A stretch of 64,000 nucleotides of DNA. Origin: Lichenicola sp965198575. GTDB taxonomy: Bacteria > Pseudomonadota > Alphaproteobacteria > Acetobacterales > Acetobacteraceae. This document shows, piece by piece, positions 52,780 through 61,163 of the stretch. A program made the position numbers and the translations under genes. Below the pieces are notes generated by a model. That model was not told where the DNA came from. It saw nothing but the letters and a program-made list of their open reading frames with translations, and ran no database searches. Within the stretch, counting starts at the first letter, position 1. Each line of letters opens with the position of its first letter. The DNA is taken from assembly GCF_965198575.1 (NCBI RefSeq), contig NZ_OZ240671.1, forward strand, positions 2,976,001 through 3,040,000, read 5' to 3'.

Positions 52780-54312
52780 TTGTCCGACCTAGCATCCGAA
52801 ATCTCCCGCCGTCGCACCTTCGCGATCATCTCGCACCCCGACGCCGGCAAGACCACGCTCACCGAACGCCTGCTGCGTGCCGGCGGCGCGATCCAGCTCG
52901 CCGGCAACGTGCGCGCCAAAGGCGAGCGTAGGCGCACCCGTTCCGACTGGATGGGTATCGAGCGCGACCGCGGCATCTCAGTCGTCACCTCGGTGATGAC
53001 GTTCGAGTATGGCGGCTGCATCTTCAACCTGCTCGACACGCCCGGCCACGAGGACTTTTCCGAGGACACCTACCGCACTTTGACCGCGGTGGACTCCGCC
53101 GTGATGGTGATCGACGCCGCGAAGGGTATCGAGGCGCGCACGCTCAAGCTGTTCGAGATCTGCCGCTTGCGCGACATCCCGATCATCACCTTCGTCAACA
53201 AGATGGACCGCGAGGCGCAGGATCCGTTCGCCCTGCTGGACGAGGTGTCGTCGGCGCTGGCGCTCGATACCGCTCCCGCGACCTGGCCGATCGGCCGCGC
53301 GTCCAATTTCGTCGGCACCTACGATCTGCTCGCCCGCGAGGTGCACGTGAACCCGCCCTTGCCGCAATCCGACCCTCGCATGGTGGCGCTCGGCGAGGAG
53401 CTCGAGCTGGTGCAGGCCGCGTTGCCCGAGTGGGACCGGGAGAGCTTCAATGCCGGCCACCTGACGCCGGTCTATTTCGGCAGCGCGATGCGCGAGATCG
53501 GCGTCACCGACCTTTTGGACGCGCTGGTGAGCTTCGGCCCGCCGCCGCGTGCGCAGGCGACCGATGGCCGCGTCGTTCAGGCGGACGAGCCCGGCATGAC
53601 CGCGCTGATCTTCAAGATCCAAGCCAACATGGACCCCAACCACCGCGACCGCATGGCCTTTGCGCGGGTGTGCTCCGGGCGGCTGTCGCGCGGCATGCGG
53701 GTGAAGCATGTGCGCTCGGCCAAGCAGTTCGCGCTGCACACGCCGCAGTTCTTCTTTGCCCGTGACCGTCAGCTTGCCGAGGAGGCCTTCGCCGGCGACG
53801 TGGTCGGCATCCCCAACCACGGCACGCTGCGCATCGGCGACACGCTGACCGAGGGCGAGGATCTCCGATTTACCGGTGTGCCGCACTTCGCGCCGGAAAT
53901 CCTGCGTCGGGTCCGGCTGGACGACGCGATGAAAGCGAAGAAGCTGCGTCAGGCGTTGCAGGAGCTGGCGGAGGAGGGGGTCGTGCAGCTGTTCCGCCCG
54001 CAAGATGGCAGCCCGCCGATCGTCGGTGTCGTCGGCACGCTGCAGCTCGACGTGCTGCAGGCGCGGCTGGCGGGGGAGTATGGCGTTGCCATCGGCTTCG
54101 AATCGACGCCGTTCTCGCTGGCGCGATGGGTCGACGGTGACAAGGTTCGCCTTGCGGGCTTCGTTGCAACCAACCGGACCGCCATGGCCGACGATCTGGA
54201 TGGTGATCCGGTGTTCCTCGCGAGCTCGGCCTTCATGATGCGTCGCACGGCCGAGATGAACGCGGAATTGCGGTTCGTCGATATCAAGCAGATCGGCAGC
54301 AATTTCAGCTGA
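52780..54312 (+). CDS. prfC: Peptide chain release factor 3
   Basis: Translational GTPase of 510 residues that recycles release factors 1 and 2. The G domain has SHPDAGKTTLTE (P-loop), ERDRGISV (G2), DTPGHEDF (G3) and NKMD (G4), followed by domains II and III. The TTG at 52780 is chosen because the family begins about 10 residues before the P-loop; the open frame upstream to 52648 is the REP-like palindrome block, not coding. Its promoter must lie in or before that block. Confidence 0.93.
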   Translation: MSDLASEISRRRTFAIISHPDAGKTTLTERLLRAGGAIQLAGNVRAKGERRRTRSDWMGIERDRGISVVTSVMTFEYGGCIFNLLDTPGHEDFSEDTYRTLTAVDSAVMVIDAAKGIEARTLKLFEICRLRDIPIITFVNKMDREAQDPFALLDEVSSALALDTAPATWPIGRASNFVGTYDLLAREVHVNPPLPQSDPRMVALGEELELVQAALPEWDRESFNAGHLTPVYFGSAMREIGVTDLLDALVSFGPPPRAQATDGRVVQADEPGMTALIFKIQANMDPNHRDRMAFARVCSGRLSRGMRVKHVRSAKQFALHTPQFFFARDRQLAEEAFAGDVVGIPNHGTLRIGDTLTEGEDLRFTGVPHFAPEILRRVRLDDAMKAKKLRQALQELAEEGVVQLFRPQDGSPPIVGVVGTLQLDVLQARLAGEYGVAIGFESTPFSLARWVDGDKVRLAGFVATNRTAMADDLDGDPVFLASSAFMMRRTAEMNAELRFVDIKQIGSNFS

Positions 54313-54344
54313 GGCCGCCGATCCGACGTCCCTGTCCTGGTTGT

Positions 54345-55001
54345 TCAGGCACTCATGAATCGCGGTCGCCGTGGCGCGGGCAACGGGGAGGCACCCTTGT
54401 CGTCGCCACCAGGCCGCACCGCGAAATCCTCCAGGAGCGACAGCCATGCGCGGTCATCGCCTGACCAGACGTAAGGGCTGCTGGCCTGGCGCAAATACGC
54501 GCTTCTGTATCCACCACTGATACGGTCCTCGCGGCCTGGATCATTGTGCAAATAAAGCAGCCGGATATCCCGGCGCTTGCTCCGCAACAGTTCGAACAGC
54601 TCGATCGCGTCGGCCTCGTTTTCCGGTCCATCGCGCACTGTCCAGCTGCGGATGAAATAGACCGGGTCATTGTCTTCCTCGAGCATCTCCCGCAGCCATC
54701 TCGCGCGCATGACGAACAATTCCCGGATGGCCTCGGTGGTCGCGATGTCGAATGACGGAACACCATGCTGGACGTCTGCGCGGTACCGCATCTCGACGAT
54801 GCCGTAGAAGCCGTCGCCGGCGTAGTGTGGGTGCAGGTTCTCGCGGTCGAAAAACCCCTCGAAGTCGTTACGGATCAATTCGATCGTTTGGCGGATCGGA
54901 ATGCCGATCCAGTCAAAGAAGTGGGCGACGGAGGAGGGACGCCGTTTCCGGATCTGCGCTGCAGGCTGGCAGTCGCCACCAAGCGAGACGAACTGGAACA
55001 T
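54345..55001 (-). CDS. DUF1796 putative papain-like cysteine peptidase
   Basis: 218 residues. It starts MFQFVSLGGDCQPAAQIR, the hallmark of DUF1796, with a conserved cysteine (Cys11) and later histidine as proposed active-site residues. The FDWIG block near residue 30 is also typical. Function is unproven; members often lie in polysaccharide or surface-structure loci. The ATG at 55001 is preferred over the longer frame. Divergent from the surface protein gene, 308 bp away. Confidence 0.75.
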   Translation of the reverse strand: MFQFVSLGGDCQPAAQIRKRRPSSVAHFFDWIGIPIRQTIELIRNDFEGFFDRENLHPHYAGDGFYGIVEMRYRADVQHGVPSFDIATTEAIRELFVMRARWLREMLEEDNDPVYFIRSWTVRDGPENEADAIELFELLRSKRRDIRLLYLHNDPGREDRISGGYRSAYLRQASSPYVWSGDDRAWLSLLEDFAVRPGGDDKGASPLPAPRRPRFMSA

Positions 55002-55309
55002 GTAATGCAAACCTTTTGCAGAACGGCTCCGACCCAGAAAAATACCGGAGAGTGGCGACAAGTTACACACTTCCACCCCCACTCTCCACCGGTATTGCAG
55101 CCAGGCCAGGCTCCGCTTGGAGCCGGAAGTGCATGTTTCGATCGAGAAACTGTGATGCGTTCAAGCGGCGTCGAGAGCCGGTCCTTAATCTGCTGTTAAG
55201 CGACGCCGCCTAGCAATCGCTCCTGGTTAAGGCTCGTGAAAAGCAGGGTGCATCGGCGCCTCAATTTTGCGAACGCCGAACGATCCGTGGGAAAGAGCGA
55301 GACATAATT
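55002..55309. other. Divergent intergenic region before the surface protein
   Basis: 308 bp between the DUF1796 gene and the repeat protein gene. No gene, RNA or strong repeat was recognised. It must hold promoters in both directions, but no confident hexamer pair was found. Confidence 0.4.
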
Positions 55310-57193
55310 ATGAGCAATCCATTGAACGACGTCACCGTCAGCGGCCTGGTCGGCGTGACCGTGGCGAGCGGGCAGACGGTCGATTTGTTTTCGCAGATCC
55401 TGGTGGCGAGCCCGGATGGTTCCAAAATCAACGCGTTGGTGCTGATCGACCGCAATGCCGGCCTGGTCTCGGTGGCAGCCTTGCCTGCTGGTGTCGCTGC
55501 GACGCTGATCCAGCGCCCTGACGTGAGCCAGACGGTCATCGAGCTGAGCGGTACGGCAGCGCAGGTCCAGGATGCCCTGTCCAAGGTGACGGTCACCGCG
55601 CCGACCGGTGTCTCAGGCAATCTCGTGGAGAACTATCAGCTGGTCCTCAGCAACGATGTCGGGCGCACATTCGTGAATGGCAGCCTGGCGATCGTGCCGG
55701 CGGCCGTGGTCGTGACGCCTCCCGTTGTCGTGACACCGCCCGTCGTCGTGACGCCTCCGGTCGTCGTGACCCCGCCCGTCGTCGTGATCCCTCCCGTCGT
55801 TGTCGTGCCGACGTTCGTCCAGACCGGCACCACCTACGTGGTTGGTGCCGACGCGACCCAAACAGCTGTTATCGACGTGGGTCATGTCGCCGCCACCGTT
55901 ACCGGCGGCGCGACGTCACTCTTCTTTACCGGAGGCAACTCCACGCTCGCCCTGACCGGAACCGGCAGCTCGCTGATCCACAGCCTTGGCGGCAACACGG
56001 TTCAGCTGGGTGCTGCGTCCGTCACCTACGTCAGCGGCGGCGACAGCACCTTCCAGGCGGCCGGTGGCAATCTGGTTCTTGAAGGCGGAGCTGGGTCCGA
56101 CACCAACATGATCGTGCTCAGCGCGTCGCAGGCAGGTCACCTCGCGGTCTCCGAAACCGGGCCGTCGCACACGGTCCTGTTCGGCGGTCCGTCTTCGGTC
56201 GCATTCACCGGCGGCAACGCCACGCTCGTCCTGAACGGCGGCGGGATGACCGGCAGTGTTGTGGTCGACAGCACCGGCGGCAATGTGGTCTGGGGCGGTG
56301 CGGGCAGCCTGGTCTATGCGAGTGGTGGTGCGAGCAGCCTGGCACTCGGGAGCGGCGCTGCGACCGTTACCGGCGGTGCCGGATCGGCGAGCAACGTCAT
56401 ATCCGTCGGCAGCGGCAGCCTTGCCTACCAGATGGGCGCGGAATCCGCGTCCATACACGGAGGTCTCGGCGCCACCTCGATCCAGGGCGGCAGCGGCCGC
56501 GTGGTGGTCGATGGCGGCAATGTCGTGTTGACGCAGGGAAGCGGTGCCGCGACCGTCAGCGGCGGCGGGATCGGCACCAACAACGTCGTCCATGGCGGCT
56601 CCGGAGCACTCACCTACCAGGGTGGTGCCGGCAGCTCCGTCGTGGTGGCCGGTAGCGGTTCGGATACGGTCCATGCCGGTGCCGGCGGTGGCTGGTTCAG
56701 CGCCGGAAGCAGCGGCAACAGCAACCTTCAGGCAGGGTCGGGCACCGCCTTCCTCAAGGGCTCAAGCAGCGGCGACACGCTTGCTGGCGGCTCCGGCAGT
56801 GTCTGGATGCAGGCAGGCAGCGGCAACGAGACCCTGCTTGGCGGTTCCGGCGGGGCCAGCATGCAGCTCGGTTCCGGTGCCGACCATGTCACCCTCGGAT
56901 CGGGTGGCAGCGTCGTCACGACAGGGTCCGGCACCGCCACCGTGCAGGGCGGAGGCGCTACCGACGTGCTGAACATCGCGTCGAATAGCGGCGCGACCAA
57001 CTTCTGGTCAGCGGCGCGGGAACACCTGACGGTCAATGGTTTCCGGATCGGCACCGATCATATCTCGGCCGGAACCGGTGTCACCGTGAGCACGTCGTTC
57101 AGCGGCGGCGGCACGGTGATCGCCTTGTCGAACGGCGCCAGCATCACTCTGAGCGGCGTGCATGCGGGCAGCCTCGGAAGCCTGTTCGGCTGA
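55310..57193 (+). CDS. Large Gly/Ser-rich repeat surface protein (adhesin-like)
   Basis: 627 residues without a classical signal peptide. An N-terminal beta-rich domain (about 1-130) is followed by a VVVTPP-repeat linker (133-167) and a long Gly/Ser/Ala/Val region (about 170-590) of imperfect GxGSxxxxxxG beta-roll-like repeats. These recall RTX and hemolysin-type repeats but lack the calcium-binding GGxGxDx signature in clean form. A C-terminal segment (about 590-627) could be a type I secretion signal. Likely secreted or cell-surface. It resembles Acetobacteraceae repeat proteins that often accompany Hint-domain proteins. No secretion genes are adjacent. Confidence 0.75.
   Translation: MSNPLNDVTVSGLVGVTVASGQTVDLFSQILVASPDGSKINALVLIDRNAGLVSVAALPAGVAATLIQRPDVSQTVIELSGTAAQVQDALSKVTVTAPTGVSGNLVENYQLVLSNDVGRTFVNGSLAIVPAAVVVTPPVVVTPPVVVTPPVVVTPPVVVIPPVVVVPTFVQTGTTYVVGADATQTAVIDVGHVAATVTGGATSLFFTGGNSTLALTGTGSSLIHSLGGNTVQLGAASVTYVSGGDSTFQAAGGNLVLEGGAGSDTNMIVLSASQAGHLAVSETGPSHTVLFGGPSSVAFTGGNATLVLNGGGMTGSVVVDSTGGNVVWGGAGSLVYASGGASSLALGSGAATVTGGAGSASNVISVGSGSLAYQMGAESASIHGGLGATSIQGGSGRVVVDGGNVVLTQGSGAATVSGGGIGTNNVVHGGSGALTYQGGAGSSVVVAGSGSDTVHAGAGGGWFSAGSSGNSNLQAGSGTAFLKGSSSGDTLAGGSGSVWMQAGSGNETLLGGSGGASMQLGSGADHVTLGSGGSVVTTGSGTATVQGGGATDVLNIASNSGATNFWSAAREHLTVNGFRIGTDHISAGTGVTVSTSFSGGGTVIALSNGASITLSGVHAGSLGSLFG
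55706..55810 (+). repeat. 18-bp tandem repeats encoding a VVVTPP linker
   Basis: About five and a half 18-bp units coding for VVVTPP (four copies), VVVIPP and VVVVP. The units differ only at third positions and one codon. Such in-frame repeats can change number by slippage without disrupting the protein. Confidence 0.9.
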
Positions 57194-57238
57194 CCGATCT
57201 TCGAATACCGCTCCCGCGGCTGTGACCCGATGACAAAG

Positions 57239-57263
57239 GAACAGGGCAAGTTCTGCCCTGTTC
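57239..57263 (+). terminator. Hairpin after the surface protein gene
   Basis: A perfect 10-bp stem, GAACAGGGCA (57239-57248) and TGCCCTGTTC (57254-57263), with loop AGTTC, 45 bp after the stop and 33 bp before the next start. It may be a terminator or a leader element of the following gene. Confidence 0.6.
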
Positions 57264-57295
57264 TGATCGGCAACCACGGAACAGGAGCGAACCGC

Positions 57296-57841
57296 ATGTC
57301 AGACATCAAGGGGCGCAGGATTGCCATACTCGCGACCGACGGCGTGGAGCAGGTCGAACTCACCGAGCCAATGCGGGCGCTGACGGATGCAGGCGCGGTC
57401 GTGACACTGGTGTCGCTCGCGGCGGGTCAGATCCAGGCGATGAAGGAGGATGTCCACGCGGCCGACACGTTTGCAGTCGACGTGGTGGTGTCTGAGGCTC
57501 GATCGGATGCATTCGATGGCCTGGTGCTACCCGGCGGGACGACCAATCCGGACAAGTTGCGAATGGATGCGAACGCCGTCGCCTTCGTCAAGGGTTTCGT
57601 CGAGAGCGACAAGCCGATCGCGGCCATCTGTCACGGACCCTGGACGTTGATCGAAGCCGGCGGGGTGAGGGGGCGCACGCTCACCTCCTGGCCGTCGCTG
57701 CAGACCGACCTGCGCAACGCCGGTGCCACCTGGGTGGACGAAACCATGGTGCGAGACGGCAAGCTGGTGACCTCCCGCAATCCGAAGGATCTGCCTGCTT
57801 TCTGCACGGCCATTGTTACGCTGTTTTCGGAAGCTGCGTGA
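57296..57841 (+). CDS. DJ-1/PfpI family protein
   Basis: 181 residues of the DJ-1/PfpI superfamily, probably the YhbO/PfpI-type subgroup. The nucleophile elbow is AICHGPW (Cys112-His113), with Glu18 in the EQVELTEP region as the partner acid. Members are proteases, glyoxalases or deglycases; the activity is not settled. ATG 57296 is chosen because AGGAG lies 9 bases upstream; the frame is open to 57230. Convergent with the Nudix-like gene. Confidence 0.88.
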   Translation: MSDIKGRRIAILATDGVEQVELTEPMRALTDAGAVVTLVSLAAGQIQAMKEDVHAADTFAVDVVVSEARSDAFDGLVLPGGTTNPDKLRMDANAVAFVKGFVESDKPIAAICHGPWTLIEAGGVRGRTLTSWPSLQTDLRNAGATWVDETMVRDGKLVTSRNPKDLPAFCTAIVTLFSEAA

Positions 57842-57848
57842 GGTTTGG

Positions 57849-58607
57849 CTAGCGTCGGTCTCGCTGCCAGCATTCGATCAGGATGTGGGCCGACGGGAGC
57901 AGGGTGCTTGCGTTTTCCCGCATGAACCGACCGAGCGCATCGGTCGGCACGACCTGCAGCAGGTCGTACTCGTCGTTGCCGGCCTGCTGACGGTGTCTCG
58001 CAATCTCGGCAAACGACAGTGGCGTTCGTAGCAGGAGACCGACGTCAACGACGTGCGTGTCGGTATGTTCGATGGCTGCAACCGGCCTTGTCAGGTCGAT
58101 CATGTTCGGCAAAAGCCCGAGTTCCTCCCGGAGCTCGACATGAACCTGCTCGATCAGGTTCACGTCGTCTCCGGCACGAGCCTCGACGTTACCGGCCGGT
58201 GCGGCCTGCCACCGGCCGGGGAGATAGACGGCGTCTGCGTGTCGTCGCCCGAGAACAAGGCCATCGGCGCATTCGACAAGTCCGTTCACGGCCAGTGGCC
58301 GGACCTTCAGTCGTGCGTAGAGGCTCGGCTTTCGGATCTGCGCCAGGACACAACGATACTCGGTCCAGTGCCCGGTGATGAGCGAGGGCGTGATCGTGTC
58401 GGCGCTGAAGACGCGGCCGTTGAACAGCACCGGACGACGTGCACGCTCCGCCGACCATATGGACTCGACGTCCGCCTCCAGATCGGCCGGCAGGCTCGGA
58501 ACGGTTCCGGCCACTCCGGCCTGTGTGGATGGTGCGACCCGCACGGTCACCCCCGGATCCAGCGTCATGCTGGACCAGTCATCGGGGGTACCCGCCAGTC
58601 CCGTCAC
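57849..58607 (-). CDS. Nudix-hydrolase-like protein with altered Nudix box
   Basis: 252 residues. A Nudix-type fold is suggested by LPGRWQAAPAGNVEARAG followed by the box-like VELREELGL. The canonical REUxEExGU reads VELREELGL, so the first arginine is valine; metal binding may persist because the glutamates remain. An N-terminal extension (about 1-100) has no known domain. GTG 58607 is used, ATG 58568 is an alternative. It follows zwf by 19 bp and may be co-transcribed with it. Confidence 0.65.
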   Translation of the reverse strand: MTGLAGTPDDWSSMTLDPGVTVRVAPSTQAGVAGTVPSLPADLEADVESIWSAERARRPVLFNGRVFSADTITPSLITGHWTEYRCVLAQIRKPSLYARLKVRPLAVNGLVECADGLVLGRRHADAVYLPGRWQAAPAGNVEARAGDDVNLIEQVHVELREELGLLPNMIDLTRPVAAIEHTDTHVVDVGLLLRTPLSFAEIARHRQQAGNDEYDLLQVVPTDALGRFMRENASTLLPSAHILIECWQRDRR

Positions 58608-58626
58608 AAGCCGGGTTCGTCGCCGC

Positions 58627-60093
58627 CTACTTCATGTCCTCGCGCCAGGCATGCCCGCTCGACTGGATCAGGGCGCGTGCAGCATCCGGTCCCCAGGTGC
58701 CGGCACTGTAGTGGTGCGGGGTGCCCGACTTCGACTCCCACGCCTTCAGGATCGGCTCGACCCAGGTCCAGGCTGCCTCGACCTCGTCACGACGCATGAA
58801 CAGCACCGGGTCGCCGCGGACGGTGTCCATCAGCAGCCGTTCATAGGCGTCCGGATAGCGCGTCGAGAACGCCTTCTCGAACGAGACGTCGATGTTTGCC
58901 GGGCGCAGCACCATGCCATCCGGGCCGGGATCCTTGCTCATGATCGAGAGCTGGATGCCCTCCTCGGGTTGCAGCCGGATGATCAGCCGATTGGGCTCGA
59001 GCTTGGAGCCGAAGATCGACCAGGGCGTCTCGCGGAACTGCACCACGATCTCGCTGACCTTCGACGGCAGCCGCTTGCCCGATCGCAGGTAGAACGGCAC
59101 CGATCCCCAGCGCCAGCTATGCACCTCCGCCTTGATCGCGACGAACGTCTCGGTGTCGCTCTGGCGGCCCTCGCCGAGTTCCTCGAGATAGGCCGGTACG
59201 ATGTCGCCGCCGACCGACCCACGGCCGTACTGACCACGCACCGCGACGTGCGGCACGTCCGCTGCCGTGATCGGCTTCAGCGCCCGCAGGACCTTGAGCT
59301 TCTCGTTGCGCAGGTTGTCGGCGTCGAGCGAGCCGGGCGGCTCCATCGCGACCAGGCACAGCACCTGCAGCAGGTGGTTCTGGATCATGTCGCGCAGGGC
59401 GCCGGAATTGTCGTAATAATCGCCGCGCCCCTCGACCCCGACCGTCTCCGCGGCGGTGATCTGCACGTGGTCGATGGCGTCGGCGTTCCAGAGCCGTTCG
59501 AACACCGGATTGGCGAAGCGCAGCGCGATCAGGTTCTGCACCGTCTCCTTGCCGAGATAGTGGTCGATCCGGAAAATGCTCGATTCGGCAAAGAACTTGC
59601 CGACCTGATCGTTGATGTGGCGTGCCGTTTCCAGATCGTGCCCGATCGGCTTCTCCAGCACGACCCGCGTGCTCGGCGTGATCAGCTGCTTGGTTGCCAG
59701 GTTTTCGCAGATACGGCCGTACAGCTCCGGCGAGGTTGCGAGATAGAACACCCGGATCTTGTCGCGGCTGTCGTCGCCGAACAGCCGGGTCAGGTTGTCC
59801 CAGCTGCTTTCCGCCTCCGCGCCGTTCACGCTGGAATAGAAGACCATCCCCAGGAAGCGCTGCACCAGCGCCTCATCGAGGGCGTCCGGCTTGACGAAGC
59901 GGCGCAGCGCCTTGGCGGCCCGCTCGCGGAAATCTTCGTCGGACAGCTGCGATCGCGCAGCACCGATGATCCGGGCGGTGTCGGGGATCTGCTTGTCACG
60001 GAACCGGTGATAGAACGCCGGCAGCAGCTTGCGCATGGTAAGGTCGCCGGTGGCTCCAAACACCACGTAGTCGAAGGTCTCGATCTCGCTCAT
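58627..60093 (-). CDS. zwf: Glucose-6-phosphate 1-dehydrogenase
   Basis: 488 residues. NADP-dependent first enzyme of the oxidative pentose phosphate and Entner-Doudoroff pathways. Nucleotide-binding GATGDLTMRKL near the N-terminus and the substrate signature RIDHYLGKE (active-site His) are present. ATG 60093 with AAGAGG about 9 bases upstream is preferred over ATG 60102. No pgl or edd gene is adjacent. Divergent from gapR. Confidence 0.96.
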   Translation of the reverse strand: MSEIETFDYVVFGATGDLTMRKLLPAFYHRFRDKQIPDTARIIGAARSQLSDEDFRERAAKALRRFVKPDALDEALVQRFLGMVFYSSVNGAEAESSWDNLTRLFGDDSRDKIRVFYLATSPELYGRICENLATKQLITPSTRVVLEKPIGHDLETARHINDQVGKFFAESSIFRIDHYLGKETVQNLIALRFANPVFERLWNADAIDHVQITAAETVGVEGRGDYYDNSGALRDMIQNHLLQVLCLVAMEPPGSLDADNLRNEKLKVLRALKPITAADVPHVAVRGQYGRGSVGGDIVPAYLEELGEGRQSDTETFVAIKAEVHSWRWGSVPFYLRSGKRLPSKVSEIVVQFRETPWSIFGSKLEPNRLIIRLQPEEGIQLSIMSKDPGPDGMVLRPANIDVSFEKAFSTRYPDAYERLLMDTVRGDPVLFMRRDEVEAAWTWVEPILKAWESKSGTPHHYSAGTWGPDAARALIQSSGHAWREDMK

Positions 60094-60260
60094 CGCGGGC
60101 ATCCTCTTAAGCTTCTGCTCGTACGGTCGGCGACGCCCGCAACCGGGGAGCCTGCGCGGACGGCAACGCATTGACCGCCCGCATCGGGCCAGGGTAAGCC
60201 CCCCGGCCTTGCCGGTCGATGGGGACGGGTGTCTAGCTGACGTTTGGAGGCGTGAAGATC

Positions 60261-60563
60261 ATGATGCTGGAAGCTGCCGACCGCGGAGCCGGGCATGACG
60301 ACACGCCAGCGGACTCCACCGCCAGCGCCGTCGGCGGGATCGCAGCAGACCGGTTGCGGAGCATCATCGAGCGCGTGGAGCGGCTCGAGGAAGAGCGCAA
60401 GGCTCTCGGCTCCGACATCAAGGACATCTTCGCGGAAGCGAAATCCGCAGGCTTCGACGTCAAGGTGATCCGCCAGATCATCCGGATCCGCAAGCAGGAG
60501 CCCGCCGACGTCGAGGAGCAGGAGACCCTGCTCGATATCTATCGCCGCGCGCTGGGAATGTAG
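60261..60563 (+). CDS. gapR: DUF2312/GapR-like nucleoid-associated protein
   Basis: 100 residues. Small alphaproteobacterial protein that binds overtwisted AT-rich DNA ahead of polymerases and helps chromosome structure. The conserved core is RLRSIIERVERLEEERKALGSDIKDI followed by a helical VKVIRQIIRIRK block. ATG 60261 is favoured by GGAGG about 10 bases upstream; GTG 60252 lies too close. Divergent from zwf. Confidence 0.88.
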   Translation: MMLEAADRGAGHDDTPADSTASAVGGIAADRLRSIIERVERLEEERKALGSDIKDIFAEAKSAGFDVKVIRQIIRIRKQEPADVEEQETLLDIYRRALGM

Positions 60564-60623
60564 GGACCGGCCGGTGCAGGCACCGGTCTGGTGGGATTGA
60601 CGCCCGTTGCCTATGATTGAGCG

Positions 60624-61154
60624 ATGCCGTTGACCCTGCCTCTGCCGACGTGGGTGCCCTGGTGGGGCCAGCTTGCGATCCTCGTGGTGGCGATCCTGTT
60701 CGGGCTAGCCTTCATGATGATGCCCTTTGCAGTGTTTGGCCTGAAGGGTCGGCTGGATTTCCTGGAGGCCCAGCTCGACGACATCCACGCCGAACTCCGC
60801 ATGCTTGCGATGCGGCTGCCCGATCCGGATCGACGGCCGGCGCGATCTGCCGAGCCCGTGCCGCAGGTGCAGGAGATCGTCCCCGAGCCGGTGCGTCCGG
60901 CAAGGCCGCCGGCGCCGCCCAGGCAGGTCGAGGATGCCACGCCGCCCCGTCGACCGCGCGGCACCGGGGACTGGTCGTCGCGGCCGCCGCTGATCGAGGA
61001 CGAGGAGCCGCGTCCGGTACGGACGGCTGCGGCTGCGCCGGGTCGTGATCTCCGCGACCTCGATGATCGCTTCCGCACCCCGAAATTCGTCGAGCCGAAG
61101 CCGGTCGAGCGGGATCGCACCGAGCCCAAGCTGAGATGGCCCCCACCGCGCTGA
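60624..61154 (+). CDS. Single-pass membrane protein with Pro/Arg-rich tail
   Basis: 176 residues. One or two N-terminal hydrophobic stretches (about 15-38) precede a short coiled-coil (about 42-62) and a long Pro/Arg-rich disordered region to the C-terminus. No recognised domain. The reading frame is supported by consistent codon bias. It is convergent with proB, 9 bp apart. Function unknown. Confidence 0.6.
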   Translation: MPLTLPLPTWVPWWGQLAILVVAILFGLAFMMMPFAVFGLKGRLDFLEAQLDDIHAELRMLAMRLPDPDRRPARSAEPVPQVQEIVPEPVRPARPPAPPRQVEDATPPRRPRGTGDWSSRPPLIEDEEPRPVRTAAAAPGRDLRDLDDRFRTPKFVEPKPVERDRTEPKLRWPPPR

Positions 61155-61163
61155 GCCGAGCGA

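Noticed and set aside
55706..55810. Regular short repeats that could suggest a CRISPR array
   Set aside because: They are in-frame 18-bp tandem units without spacers, encoding a protein linker.
58375..60174. 599-residue frame antisense to zwf
   Set aside because: zwf is certain; the antisense product is low-complexity.
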